From MGR-bin208 sp043779285 (GTDB lineage: Bacteria > Bacteroidota > Bacteroidia > Chitinophagales > Chitinophagaceae): 14,281 nucleotides of DNA. The notes under the pieces were generated by a model. It searched no databases. It had not been told where the DNA came from and was given only the letters and a program-made list of their open reading frames with translations. Where the stretch lies: positions 1-14,281 of the forward strand of contig JAYWEL010000025.1 in the NCBI GenBank assembly GCA_043779285.1, written 5' to 3'. Shown here piece after piece: positions 1 to 7,519 of the stretch (positions within the stretch are counted from its first letter, which is position 1; the number at the start of each line of letters is the position of its first letter). Position numbers and translations under genes: made by a program.

Positions 1-261
1 GAAACATGGGACCTGGTATTTATAGATGCGGATAAAACAGGGTATATCGAATATTTTGACATGGTTTTACCAAAAGTGAAGAAAAACGGGTTTATTTTAG
101 CAGATAATATTTTCTTCCATGGCGACGTTATAGAAAAAGATATTAAAGGAAAGAATGCAAAAGCAATCAAAGCTTTTAACGAATATATTAAAACTAGGTC
201 TGATATTGAAAAGATGATACTAACCATTCGGGATGGTTTGTATCTCATGAAAAAATTATAA
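1..261 (+). CDS. O-methyltransferase, C-terminal part (5' end outside window)
   Basis: The reading frame is open from base 1 and ends at a TAA at 259-261, giving 86 residues of the C-terminal half of a class I SAM-dependent O-methyltransferase of the caffeoyl-CoA/catechol O-methyltransferase family. The segment FIDADK near the start carries the aspartate that in this family binds the divalent metal and catechol-type substrate. The later ADNIFFHG matches the family's DN-x-L-x-x-G motif, which supplies a second metal ligand. The N-terminal SAM-binding GxGxG loop must lie upstream of the window. The ATG at 61 is an internal methionine and not a start. The next gene begins 7 nt downstream on the same strand, suggesting co-transcription. 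The fold and family are clear; the substrate cannot be told from this fragment. Confidence 0.85.
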   Translation, partial: ETWDLVFIDADKTGYIEYFDMVLPKVKKNGFILADNIFFHGDVIEKDIKGKNAKAIKAFNEYIKTRSDIEKMILTIRDGLYLMKKL

Positions 262-268
262 TCGTCCG

Positions 269-1543
269 ATGCGAAACTTAAAACCATTTTTTACTGTAAT
301 TATATTATTGAGTAGTTTTTGTATAAATGCACAAAGCTCCGATGTGGTTCAGGAGTATATTCATACCTATAAAAATATGGCCATTTCAGAAATGCAACGA
401 ACGGGTGTTCCTGCGGCTATCAAACTGGCACAAGGAATTATTGAAACAGAAGCAGGTCAAAGTCTGTTGGTAAATAAATCAAACAATCATTTTGGTATCA
501 AATGCAAATCAACATGGACCGGCGAATCTGTTTCGCATGATGATGATGCCCAGGGAGAATGTTTTAGAAAATATGATGATGCATTTCAATCCTATAAGGA
601 CCATTCAAATTTCTTAAAATCAAATCAACGATATGCATTTTTATTTGACCTTGATCCGGCAGATTTCGAAGGTTGGGCCAATGGGTTGAAAAAAGCTGGG
701 TACGCCACTAATCCAAAGTATCCGGCCATGCTGATAAAAGTTATCAATGAAAATAATTTGCAGGATTATTCATTGATTGCCATGGGGAAAAAAGAGGATG
801 AAAATAAATTCAGTGTTGCTTCCGTTCAAACAAATGAAAATAATATTGCAAACAGCAATGTCCGTTTTTCAGAAAATATAAATTTAAAAGAAGAGGTTAT
901 TTCGCAAAAAAAATATCCATCCAATCAGTTCATTATTAATGAAACGAAAGTTATTTATGTTCAAAGAGGGAAGTCTTTTCTTACATTGGCATTGGAATAT
1001 GAATTGCCATTAAACAGGTTATTTGAGTACAATGATATGAAAGAGGCGGAAGTGGCTGAAGACAATCAGTTAATATTTCTGCAACGTAAGCGTAAAACAG
1101 GTTCAATAGATTTTCATATAGTAGAACGAGGCGAAAGTTTGCATCATATTTCTCAAAAAGAAGGGATACGTCTGCAAAATCTTTTGGAGTATAACTCCCT
1201 TACAGAAAATCAACAACCTTCAACCGGCGAAAAATTATATTTGAAAACTAAAGCACCGAATAGTCCTGAATTAACAACTCAACCAGAAGTAAAAACGGGT
1301 TCAAAAAAAATAGAATCAATAATTCCTGCAACCGGGGGCAATGAAAAATATGCACAAACTTCAGAAAAGGAAAACAATATGGTTCAGGCTTCCGGAATCA
1401 TCGTACATACGGTACAGTTGAAAGAAAATTTGTACCAGGTTTCAAAAATGTACAAGGTAGGTGTAATGGAAATTTACGAATGGAATAAGTTAAGCAGTTA
1501 CGATCTGAAAGAAGGACAACAATTAAAGATTAATAAAAAATAA
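269..1543 (+). CDS. Secreted glucosaminidase (GH73-type) with three LysM domains
   Basis: A 424-residue exported peptidoglycan hydrolase. Residues 1-21 form a signal peptide (basic N-end, hydrophobic core, cleavage near INAQ-S). Residues about 28-168 match the FlgJ-like beta-N-acetylglucosaminidase domain. The stretch LAQGIIETEAGQS (53-65) matches the family's catalytic helix, with E59 the likely acid, and NNHFGIKCK (72-80) and the GYATNPKYP loop (144-152) are also typical. A low-complexity linker follows, then three LysM modules for glycan binding at about 228-272, 282-326 and 378-422; the first is the most diverged. It should cut the MurNAc-GlcNAc backbone in the periplasm or at the cell surface during wall growth or division. 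The ATG at 269 is chosen because the signal peptide begins there. Spacing to its neighbours is 7 nt upstream and 3 nt downstream, so it probably belongs to a polycistronic unit. Confidence 0.9.
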   Translation: MRNLKPFFTVIILLSSFCINAQSSDVVQEYIHTYKNMAISEMQRTGVPAAIKLAQGIIETEAGQSLLVNKSNNHFGIKCKSTWTGESVSHDDDAQGECFRKYDDAFQSYKDHSNFLKSNQRYAFLFDLDPADFEGWANGLKKAGYATNPKYPAMLIKVINENNLQDYSLIAMGKKEDENKFSVASVQTNENNIANSNVRFSENINLKEEVISQKKYPSNQFIINETKVIYVQRGKSFLTLALEYELPLNRLFEYNDMKEAEVAEDNQLIFLQRKRKTGSIDFHIVERGESLHHISQKEGIRLQNLLEYNSLTENQQPSTGEKLYLKTKAPNSPELTTQPEVKTGSKKIESIIPATGGNEKYAQTSEKENNMVQASGIIVHTVQLKENLYQVSKMYKVGVMEIYEWNKLSSYDLKEGQQLKINKK

Positions 1544-1546
1544 AAA

Positions 1547-2083
1547 ATGTCAGCAACCATAAAGCTTCATGATAAAGAATTCGAATTATATATTGCCGAA
1601 GAAGATATTCTGAAACGTGTAAAAGAATTGGCAGATTTATTGAACAGTGAGTATAAAGATAAAAAGCCTTTGTTTATTGCCATTTTAAATGGTTCCTTCA
1701 TGTTTGCTTCCGATCTTTTCAAGCAACTTACCATCGAAGCAGAAATTTGTTTCATCAAACTGGCATCTTATAAAGGAATGAAATCGACCCATAAGGTTAC
1801 AACAGCTATCGGTTTAGACGATGATTTATTTGGACGGCATGTTATCATTCTAGAAGACATTGTGGATACCGGTAAAACATTATCTCATTTTTTGCCCAAG
1901 CTGGATCATCAACAACCAGCCTCTTTAAAAATTGCAGCTCTATTATATAAGCCAGATGCTATACAATATCCAATCCATGTTGATTATGTCGGGTTTACTA
2001 TACCTGCCAAATTTGTGTTAGGATATGGATTGGATTATGACGGGTATGGAAGAAATTTAAAAGAAATTTATCAGGTAATTTAA
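1547..2083 (+). CDS. hpt: Hypoxanthine phosphoribosyltransferase
   Basis: A cytosolic purine-salvage enzyme that joins hypoxanthine (and usually guanine) to PRPP to give IMP or GMP. At 178 residues it has the normal bacterial length. The PRPP-binding motif VIILEDIVDTGKT lies at 99-111, with the acidic pair E103/D104 and the catalytic-base position D107. The N-terminal PRPP loop is at LNGSFMFASDL (47-57) and the flexible active-site loop is around SYKGMKST (74-81). The purine-binding region is IPAKFVLGYGLDYDGYGRNL (152-171), where K155 contacts the base in the family. The ATG at 1547 lies 3 nt after the stop of the LysM gene and no extension is possible without overlapping it. It is almost certainly in the same transcript as the two genes before it. 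Strict hypoxanthine versus guanine preference cannot be told from the sequence. Confidence 0.95.
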   Translation: MSATIKLHDKEFELYIAEEDILKRVKELADLLNSEYKDKKPLFIAILNGSFMFASDLFKQLTIEAEICFIKLASYKGMKSTHKVTTAIGLDDDLFGRHVIILEDIVDTGKTLSHFLPKLDHQQPASLKIAALLYKPDAIQYPIHVDYVGFTIPAKFVLGYGLDYDGYGRNLKEIYQVI

Positions 2084-2128
2084 TAAGCCATCAGTTATTT
2101 AGTATAATTTTTCATTGAAAAATATTAG

Positions 2129-3895
2129 TTGAAGGCAACGCTCAATATAATACTCTTTCTTTTTTTATACTCATCAACCATTGGGCAGCAATATTATTAT
2201 CGGGGCGAAGTAAAAGATGAGTCGGGTAATTCTTTGCAAAATGTAAAGATCATGCTTCATTCAAGCCAAACAATATTTTACACCGGTAATTTCGGAACCT
2301 TTGGTATTACCGGAAATTTTAGTTTTGACAGTTTGACTTTCAGTCTGGATGGATATCAATCGCAGACCATTTATTTGGATGCGATTAAATATCATTTTAT
2401 TCAAATCAAGCATCTGCCAGCCAAAGCATCACAAACAAAAAAAGATAAGCTTGCATCCATAACAAAAGATCTGACTAGGGATGAACAGAAACAATGGTTC
2501 AGTGGGGAAGAGACTTATTCGAGTACTATTGAAAATCGATTTATTGCAGCAAGTAAGTTCCCAACAACTGGGCTGGCTTTGAATATTGACCGTGCATCTT
2601 ATAGCAATATTCGCCGTTTTTTAAATACAGAAGCAAAAGTGCCACCTGATGCAGTGAGGATAGAAGAAATGCTGAATTATTTTGGATTGAATTATGATCC
2701 ACCGATTGAAAAAAAAATATTTAGTGTACAGACAGTACTAACGTCAAATCCATGGAGCAAAGAAAACCAACTCTTTTATGTTGATATTTCTGCTAAGAAA
2801 TTAAATCTCGATTCAGTACCGCCAAGTCAATTTGTATTTCTGATTGATGTGTCGGGTAGTATGGATATGGCTAATCGGTTGCCACTTATTAAATCAGCCT
2901 TTCGATTATTGGTAAATAATTTACGCGAAAAAGATACGATCTCTATTGTTTATTATGGAGGTGCAGTAGGGGTTCAATTATTACCCACATCAGGTAAGGA
3001 AAAAAAGAAAATACTTCATGCAATTGATTCGTTGACAGCTGGTGGTGCTACACCCGGCGAGTCTGGAATCCGTATTGCATACAAGTTGGCGAAAAATAAT
3101 TTTATTAAAGGCGGGAATAATCGGGTAATTCTGGCAACAGACGGCGATTTTAATGTGGGTATGAAAACAGAATCGGAACTGGATGAATTGATATCACAAC
3201 AAAGGGAGTCAGGGATTTATTTAACTTGTTTTGGTGTGGGCATGGGCAATTATAAGGATTCAAAGATTCAAACACTTGCCAAAAAAGGGAATGGTAATTT
3301 TTCTTATTTCGATAGCTTTCTGGAAGCAGAACGGATACTGTTAACCGAGTTCACAAAAACATTATATAGTGTTGCAGATGATGTTTACCTGAATATTACA
3401 TTCAATCCGGAATATGTAAAAGAATACCGGTTGATAGGATTTGAAAATAATGTTAGTGCAATGAATGAGCTTTCAGCAGAAATAGAAGGTGGAGAAATTG
3501 GTTCTGGAAATTCGATGATGGCTGTATTTGAAATTGTGCCGGTAAATAAAACAAAAAAGGATGTGGTTAAAAGTTATGCCGAAATAAATCTGCAATATAA
3601 ATTGCCTTCCGATACTACGATTAATATAATTAATGCAGTAGCTCCATCAAAATTTGTTTCATTTCCCAATCTCAAACAACAACATAAATTTGCAACAGCA
3701 GTTATTATGTTTGGTTCGTTGCTACGTAAATCAAATTATATAAAAGGCATTACTTGGGCCGATATGCTGGCTTATGCAAATGAGGTTGTAGATAAAGATG
3801 ATATATTACAAGCTGAATTTTTGCAATTAGTTACAAAAGCAAAAACCATTTATACCAAAAAGAAAAAATTGTTCAGAAAAAAAATATGGGAATAA
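2129..3895 (+). CDS. YfbK-like von Willebrand factor A protein with N-terminal carboxypeptidase-regulatory-like domain
   Basis: A 588-residue exported protein. It starts with TTG at 2129: an in-frame TAG sits directly before it and a signal peptide (about 1-20, ending STIGQ-Q) begins right there. Residues about 22-85 look like a CarboxypepD_reg-like beta domain. The region around 135-192 matches the conserved N-terminal extension of YfbK-type proteins. The vWA domain spans about 234-415 with a complete MIDAS metal site: D240-x-S242-x-S244, T308 in ATPGES and D338 in ATDGD. The C-terminal part to about 578 corresponds to the DUF3520-type region. Such proteins are thought to bind partner proteins through the metal site; no enzymatic activity is expected and the partner is unknown. 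It follows hpt by 45 nt and may share its transcript. The stop faces that of dnaJ across 3 nt. Confidence 0.88.
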   Translation: MKATLNIILFLFLYSSTIGQQYYYRGEVKDESGNSLQNVKIMLHSSQTIFYTGNFGTFGITGNFSFDSLTFSLDGYQSQTIYLDAIKYHFIQIKHLPAKASQTKKDKLASITKDLTRDEQKQWFSGEETYSSTIENRFIAASKFPTTGLALNIDRASYSNIRRFLNTEAKVPPDAVRIEEMLNYFGLNYDPPIEKKIFSVQTVLTSNPWSKENQLFYVDISAKKLNLDSVPPSQFVFLIDVSGSMDMANRLPLIKSAFRLLVNNLREKDTISIVYYGGAVGVQLLPTSGKEKKKILHAIDSLTAGGATPGESGIRIAYKLAKNNFIKGGNNRVILATDGDFNVGMKTESELDELISQQRESGIYLTCFGVGMGNYKDSKIQTLAKKGNGNFSYFDSFLEAERILLTEFTKTLYSVADDVYLNITFNPEYVKEYRLIGFENNVSAMNELSAEIEGGEIGSGNSMMAVFEIVPVNKTKKDVVKSYAEINLQYKLPSDTTINIINAVAPSKFVSFPNLKQQHKFATAVIMFGSLLRKSNYIKGITWADMLAYANEVVDKDDILQAEFLQLVTKAKTIYTKKKKLFRKKIWE

Positions 3896-3919
3896 AAATT
3901 AAGAGAACATTTCTCTCAT
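3894..3919 (-). terminator. Terminator-like hairpin at the end of dnaJ
   Basis: On the minus strand AGAGAA and TTCTCT (3902-3916, loop ATG) form a six-base-pair stem, extendable by a G-T and a T-A pair, followed by TAATTTTTATT. The stem is made of the last dnaJ codons (R-E-M-F-S), and the stop codon begins the T-rich tail. Because the vWA gene converges with a 3-nt gap, the same hairpin could also end its transcript on the plus strand (CATTTTAT follows). The stem is short, so the call is tentative. Confidence 0.35.
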
Positions 3920-5056
3920 TTTATCAAAGAATCCTTTTTCATTTTTATCAGGTTGTGGTTGAAAATTTTCTGATGAATTTATTTTTTCAAGCATCGCTTT
4001 TTCTTCGGCTGATAAATTTTGAGGTGTCCAAACGGTCACATGTACCAATTGATCTCCTTTATTATAAGAGTTAACTGAAGGAAAACCTTTTCCTTTCAAT
4101 CTGAAAATTTTTCCACTTTGTGTGCCTGCGGGTATTTTTATTTTTGCTCTACCATCAATAGTAGGAATTTCAACCTGTGTGCCAAATACGGCATCTGGAA
4201 AAGATATATGAAGGTCGAAAGCAACATTTAAACCATCTCTTTGTAAATCTTTATGTTGTTCTTCCTCTATCAGAATAATCAAGTCTCCGGCCATACCACC
4301 ACGTTCTCCGGCATTTCCTTTTCCATTAATATTAAGTTGCATACCTTCCTGAACACCGGCAGGAATATCTATACTTACAGTTTCTTCTGCATATACCCGT
4401 CCTTCCCCTTTACATGATCCACATTTGGTTGTAATTGAAGTACCATCTCCATTACAAGTTGGACAAGTGGTTACTGTTTGCATCTGTCCAAGAAATGTAT
4501 TTGAAACTCTTCTTACCTGTCCACTTCCTCCACAGGTTCCACAGGTTTGAATACTGTTTTTATCTTTTGCCCCATGGCCCGAACAAGTAGTACAAACAAC
4601 GTGTTTCTTTACTTTAATATTTTTCGTAACTCCTTTTGCAATTTCTTCAAAATTGAGTTTTAATTTAATTCTCAGATTACTTCCTCTTACACCTCTTGCT
4701 CTTTGTCCGCGGCCACGTCCACCACCACCACCAAAGAAACTGCCAAACATATCATCGCCAAATACATCGCCGAACTGGCTGAAAATATCATCCATGTTCA
4801 TGCCTGCACCACCCTGATGGCCACGTCCATTTCCACTTACTCCCGCATGTCCATAGCGGTCGTACTGACTTTTTTTATCGGTGTCGCTTAATACTTCATA
4901 TGCTTCCGCTGCTTCTTTAAATTTTTCTTCGGAGGCTTTATCACCAGGATTTCGGTCTGGGTGGAATTGCATGGCAATTTTGCGGTAGGATTTTTTTATT
5001 TCTTCAGGCGTTGCTGATTTTGAAACACCCAATATTTCGTAAAAGTCTCTTTTCAT
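3899..5056 (-). CDS. dnaJ: Chaperone DnaJ (Hsp40)
   Basis: A 385-residue class I J-protein that delivers unfolded clients to DnaK and triggers its ATPase. The J domain (1-70) has the essential HPD at 32-34. A Gly/Phe-rich segment spans about 74-126. The zinc-binding region has all four CxxCxGxG repeats, with cysteines at 155/158, 172/175, 198/201 and 212/215. The C-terminal client-binding beta domains follow to about residue 360. Nothing is truncated. The start ATG is at 5056, where the J domain begins (MKRDFYEILGV). It lies 81 nt downstream of grpE on the same strand, so a grpE-dnaJ transcript is expected; dnaK is not in the window. The last codons form one arm of a terminator-like hairpin. 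Confidence 0.97.
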   Translation of the reverse strand: MKRDFYEILGVSKSATPEEIKKSYRKIAMQFHPDRNPGDKASEEKFKEAAEAYEVLSDTDKKSQYDRYGHAGVSGNGRGHQGGAGMNMDDIFSQFGDVFGDDMFGSFFGGGGGRGRGQRARGVRGSNLRIKLKLNFEEIAKGVTKNIKVKKHVVCTTCSGHGAKDKNSIQTCGTCGGSGQVRRVSNTFLGQMQTVTTCPTCNGDGTSITTKCGSCKGEGRVYAEETVSIDIPAGVQEGMQLNINGKGNAGERGGMAGDLIILIEEEQHKDLQRDGLNVAFDLHISFPDAVFGTQVEIPTIDGRAKIKIPAGTQSGKIFRLKGKGFPSVNSYNKGDQLVHVTVWTPQNLSAEEKAMLEKINSSENFQPQPDKNEKGFFDKMREMFS

Positions 5057-5137
5057 GCCTGTTCCCTTAATGGGTAAATTTAGTAAATGTTAGATTTCGT
5101 TTTTTAGTGTTGGTAGTTAAGTAAGGAAGCCCTTAAA

Positions 5138-5707
5138 TTATTTACCTACAATAACTTTTGCGTGACGGATTATTTTTTCGTTTAAATAATAACCTTTTTC
5201 AACTTCTGCCATTACTTTTCCTACTTGATCTTCGGTAGCTGCAGGTATTTCAGTAATTGCTTCATGCAAATCTGTATCAAATTCCTTATCCATGGTTTCC
5301 ATTGGTTTAAGTCCTTTGTTTTTTAAAATATTCCGAAGTTTATTAAAGACAAGTATTACTCCATCCTTAACAGAAGCTAAATCAGAATTGGTCTCCATTT
5401 GGCTTTGAGCTCTTTCGCTATCGTCCAGTACTTCAAGTAAATCAGTTATAACTTCTTTGCCGGCAGTTTGAATCATATCCAATCGTTCTTTCGCTGTTCT
5501 GCGTCTGAAATTATCAAATTCAGCTATTGAACGGAGTTGTTTGTCCTTTAACTCAATAATCTCTGCTTTTAATTTATCCAATTCAGATTCTTCTATCAAA
5601 ATTTCATTCACATCAGTATTGTCTTGTAAGCAATCATCTGAAGGAGTTTCTATTTCAGTATTAGCTTGATTCAATTCTTCTTCGTTTATATTCAAATTAT
5701 CTTGCAT
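5138..5707 (-). CDS. grpE: Nucleotide exchange factor GrpE
   Basis: A 189-residue cytosolic dimer that releases ADP from DnaK. Residues 1-40 form an acidic, poorly conserved tail. About 40-85 is a long coiled-coil helix ending in the family motif region EFDNFRRRTAKER, and the middle holds the four-helix bundle. The C-terminal beta domain ends with GYYLNEKIIRHAKVIVGK, matching the family's GY-x-L-x-x-x-x-x-R-x-A-x-V signature. The ATG at 5707 fits the family length and sits a short leader (about 25-30 nt) downstream of a strong Bacteroidota promoter match. It leads the grpE-dnaJ pair. No CIRCE-type HrcA operator was found in front of it. Confidence 0.96.
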   Translation of the reverse strand: MQDNLNINEEELNQANTEIETPSDDCLQDNTDVNEILIEESELDKLKAEIIELKDKQLRSIAEFDNFRRRTAKERLDMIQTAGKEVITDLLEVLDDSERAQSQMETNSDLASVKDGVILVFNKLRNILKNKGLKPMETMDKEFDTDLHEAITEIPAATEDQVGKVMAEVEKGYYLNEKIIRHAKVIVGK

Positions 5708-5868
5708 GTCTTTTGGTCAATTATTTTAAAATTAGTGTGCAAAGTTAAGCTTGACAAGAATACTGCCAACGCTTAATTGGGGACATTTTGACGCATTTTT
5801 TCATGCGATCGAATAAAAAAAAGGCAGTTTTGGATTTCGGATCAATCTAAATTAGCTTGCAGCTTCTT
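5708..5868. other. Divergent intergenic region between grpE and the RlmI-like gene
   Basis: These 161 nt separate two genes transcribed away from each other. The left part holds the grpE promoter. The centre has a small inverted repeat GCATTTTTTCATGC (5792-5805) and an A-rich run. No full-consensus promoter was found for the plus-strand gene; a TTG-N20-TAGCTTG match ends too close to the ATG at 5869 to be convincing. Confidence 0.35.
5740..5769 (-). promoter_or_regulatory. Bacteroidota-type promoter for grpE-dnaJ
   Basis: Read on the minus strand, a -33 TTG (5767-5769) is followed by exactly 19 nt and then TAACTTTG (5740-5747), a perfect match to the Bacteroidota primary sigma -7 consensus TAnnTTTG. 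The predicted transcription start lies a few bases further, leaving a leader of about 25-30 nt before the grpE ATG. The spacer contains the palindrome CTTGACAAG (5750-5758), which could be an operator or chance. Spacing and box sequences are seen directly; function is inferred. Confidence 0.7.
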
Positions 5869-7041
5869 ATGGCAGACGCAATATTGAACAGAAAAATATC
5901 GAATAGAGTAGAACTTGGACATCCCTGGATCTTTGGAAATGAAATAGATAAAGTGGATAATAAAGCCGAACCCGGTGATATTTTATCTGTTTACACGTAT
6001 AATAAAAAATTTATTGGCAAAGGTTATTTCAATCCTCATTCTCAAATTGCAATTCGGTTATTAACCCGCGATAAAAAGGAAGAAGTTAATGAAAACTTCT
6101 TTTTTGAAAAAATTAAAAAAGCTTGGGAGTACAGGCAAAAATTGGGATATATCGAAAATTGCCGATTGGTATTTGGCGAAGCGGACGGTTTACCTCAACT
6201 GATCATTGATAAATTCAACGATTATTTTGTCATTCAAACAATGGCGTTTGGTATTGAAATTTGGAAATCAGCAATTGTTCATGCGTTGGAAAAATTATTT
6301 TCGCCTAAAGGAATTTATGAACGCAACGATGTGCCTATTCGTGAGTTGGAAGGAATGACTCAGCAAAAAGGTTTTTTGTCAAAAGAGTTTGATCCAAATA
6401 TCATCATTCAGGAAAATGGATTAAAGTTTCATGTGGATATTGAAAACGGTCAAAAAACCGGTTATTTTTTAGACCAACGGGATAACCGAAGGGCAATACA
6501 AAATATTGTAAAAGGGGCCGATGTTTTAGGCGCATTTACATATACCGGTACATTCGAAATTCATGCTGCATATTATGGAGCCAGGCATGTGTTGGGTATT
6601 GATATTTCTGCCGGTGCTGTGGAGCAGGCAAGAAAAAACGCCGCATTGAATGGTCTTTCAGACAAATGTACTTTTGAAACAGCAAATGCTTTCGATGTAC
6701 TGAAGCAATGGGGAATGGAGGGAAAGAGGTATGATGTGGTGATGTTGGATCCACCTGCATTTACAAAGACAAGGGCAAATATTGAAAAAGCAATTGCCGG
6801 GTATAAAGAAATTAATTTACGTGGAATGAAGCTGATAAAACCCGGTGGGTTTTTGGTAACATCATCCTGTACGAATCTGGTAAGCCCCGAATTATTTTTA
6901 CAAACAATTGCCATGGCAGCAAAAGATGCCAAACGAACAATCCGGCAGGTTAGTTTTCAAACACAGGCTGCTGATCATCCAATCATATATGGATTAGAAA
7001 ATACACAATACCTCAAATTTTTGATAGTAGAAGTTCAATAA
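5869..7041 (+). CDS. Class I SAM-dependent rRNA methyltransferase, RlmI-like
   Basis: A 390-residue enzyme of the RlmI/RlmK family, which makes 5-methylcytosine in 23S rRNA. It has an N-terminal PUA RNA-binding domain (about 1-70, with the family hallmark GHPWIF at 17-22), a middle domain with FGEADGLPQLIID (102-114), and a C-terminal Rossmann methyltransferase domain. Within the last are DQRDNR (202-207), SAM motif I around VLGAFTYTGTFEIHAA (219-234), the acidic GIDIS (243-247), the catalytic DPPAF (294-298) and SSCTN (332-336). The start is placed at the ATG at 5869; an in-frame TTG 12 nt earlier would add only four residues. Motif I reads GxFxYTGTF where related proteins usually have (D/N)xFxYTGGF, a mild departure. 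The exact target cytosine, or whether it modifies rRNA at all, is inferred from the family only. Confidence 0.9.
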   Translation: MADAILNRKISNRVELGHPWIFGNEIDKVDNKAEPGDILSVYTYNKKFIGKGYFNPHSQIAIRLLTRDKKEEVNENFFFEKIKKAWEYRQKLGYIENCRLVFGEADGLPQLIIDKFNDYFVIQTMAFGIEIWKSAIVHALEKLFSPKGIYERNDVPIRELEGMTQQKGFLSKEFDPNIIIQENGLKFHVDIENGQKTGYFLDQRDNRRAIQNIVKGADVLGAFTYTGTFEIHAAYYGARHVLGIDISAGAVEQARKNAALNGLSDKCTFETANAFDVLKQWGMEGKRYDVVMLDPPAFTKTRANIEKAIAGYKEINLRGMKLIKPGGFLVTSSCTNLVSPELFLQTIAMAAKDAKRTIRQVSFQTQAADHPIIYGLENTQYLKFLIVEVQ

Positions 7042-7050
7042 AAAATAAAG

Positions 7051-7389
7051 TTATTTGGAAACCTGGAACTTGCCGGACTCTATAATGTTGCCGGTAATAT
7101 CACGTAGTCTGTAAATGTAGACTCCTCTGTTAAATTCAGTAAGATTAAGGATTGTTCTTTGTGCAAGATTTTTATTCTCATAAACTTTCTTACCTAAAAA
7201 ATTAAAAATCTGCATTTCTAATCCTTTGTCAAGGCTGTTCTGAATTTCAAAATTAATGATGGAAATTGCCGGGTTGGGGTATGTCTTAACTATTTTATCT
7301 GTATTAAGAATACTGTTATTTCGTGTTTGTGACTGGGCACAAAAACTAGTTATTAACAGAAATAATAATATGGTTAAAACTCTTGACAA
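7051..7389 (-). CDS. Tiny T9SS cargo-like protein: signal peptide plus type A sorting domain only
   Basis: A 112-residue protein. Residues 1-20 form a signal peptide (SRVLTILLFLLITSFCAQS). After a linker of only about 14 residues, residues 35-112 are a complete type A T9SS C-terminal sorting domain. It shows the typical TYPNPA entry (36-41), the middle IFNFLGKKVYE (61-71), LNLTEFNRGVYIYRL (81-95) and the final GKFQVSK (106-112). Normally this domain is removed after it has taken a large cargo across the outer membrane, and here no cargo is left. The start is a TTG at 7389: no ATG precedes the signal peptide and an in-frame TGA lies at 7414-7416. It converges with the methyltransferase gene across 9 nt. 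It may be a real minimal secreted protein or a remnant of a larger one. Confidence 0.75.
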   Translation of the reverse strand: MSRVLTILLFLLITSFCAQSQTRNNSILNTDKIVKTYPNPAISIINFEIQNSLDKGLEMQIFNFLGKKVYENKNLAQRTILNLTEFNRGVYIYRLRDITGNIIESGKFQVSK

Positions 7390-7519
7390 CGACTTAAAGG
7401 TAATTTTATTATATCAAAATAGCTGCTTTTTTTGGATAATACAAAGTATCAATGATTTTTTTATTGTTTTTTAGTAAAAACTCAATGATTTGTACGTAGA
7501 ATTACGACTGTTCAAAATG
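7390..7519. other. AT-rich gap between mini-T9SS gene and peroxiredoxin gene, with a 10-bp direct repeat
   Basis: This 130-nt gap holds two exact copies of TCAATGATTT at 7449-7458 and 7482-7491, starting 33 nt apart, close to three helical turns. It lies directly upstream of the TTG start at 7389 and so may hold that gene's promoter. On the minus strand a TTG followed after 20 nt by TATTTTG resembles, but does not fully match, the Bacteroidota promoter. No terminator hairpin is evident. Confidence 0.3.

Noticed and set aside
5792..5805. Small hairpin GCATTTTTTCATGC between the divergent genes as a terminator
   Set aside because: No transcript ends here, because both neighbours start from this region; the stem is only four base pairs.
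5857..5868. TTG start at 5857 for the RlmI-like gene
   Set aside because: An ATG follows 12 nt later at the point where the PUA domain begins; the extension adds nothing recognisable.
5708..5868. CIRCE/HrcA operator before grpE
   Set aside because: No inverted repeat resembling TTAGCACTC-N9-GAGTGCTAA is present.
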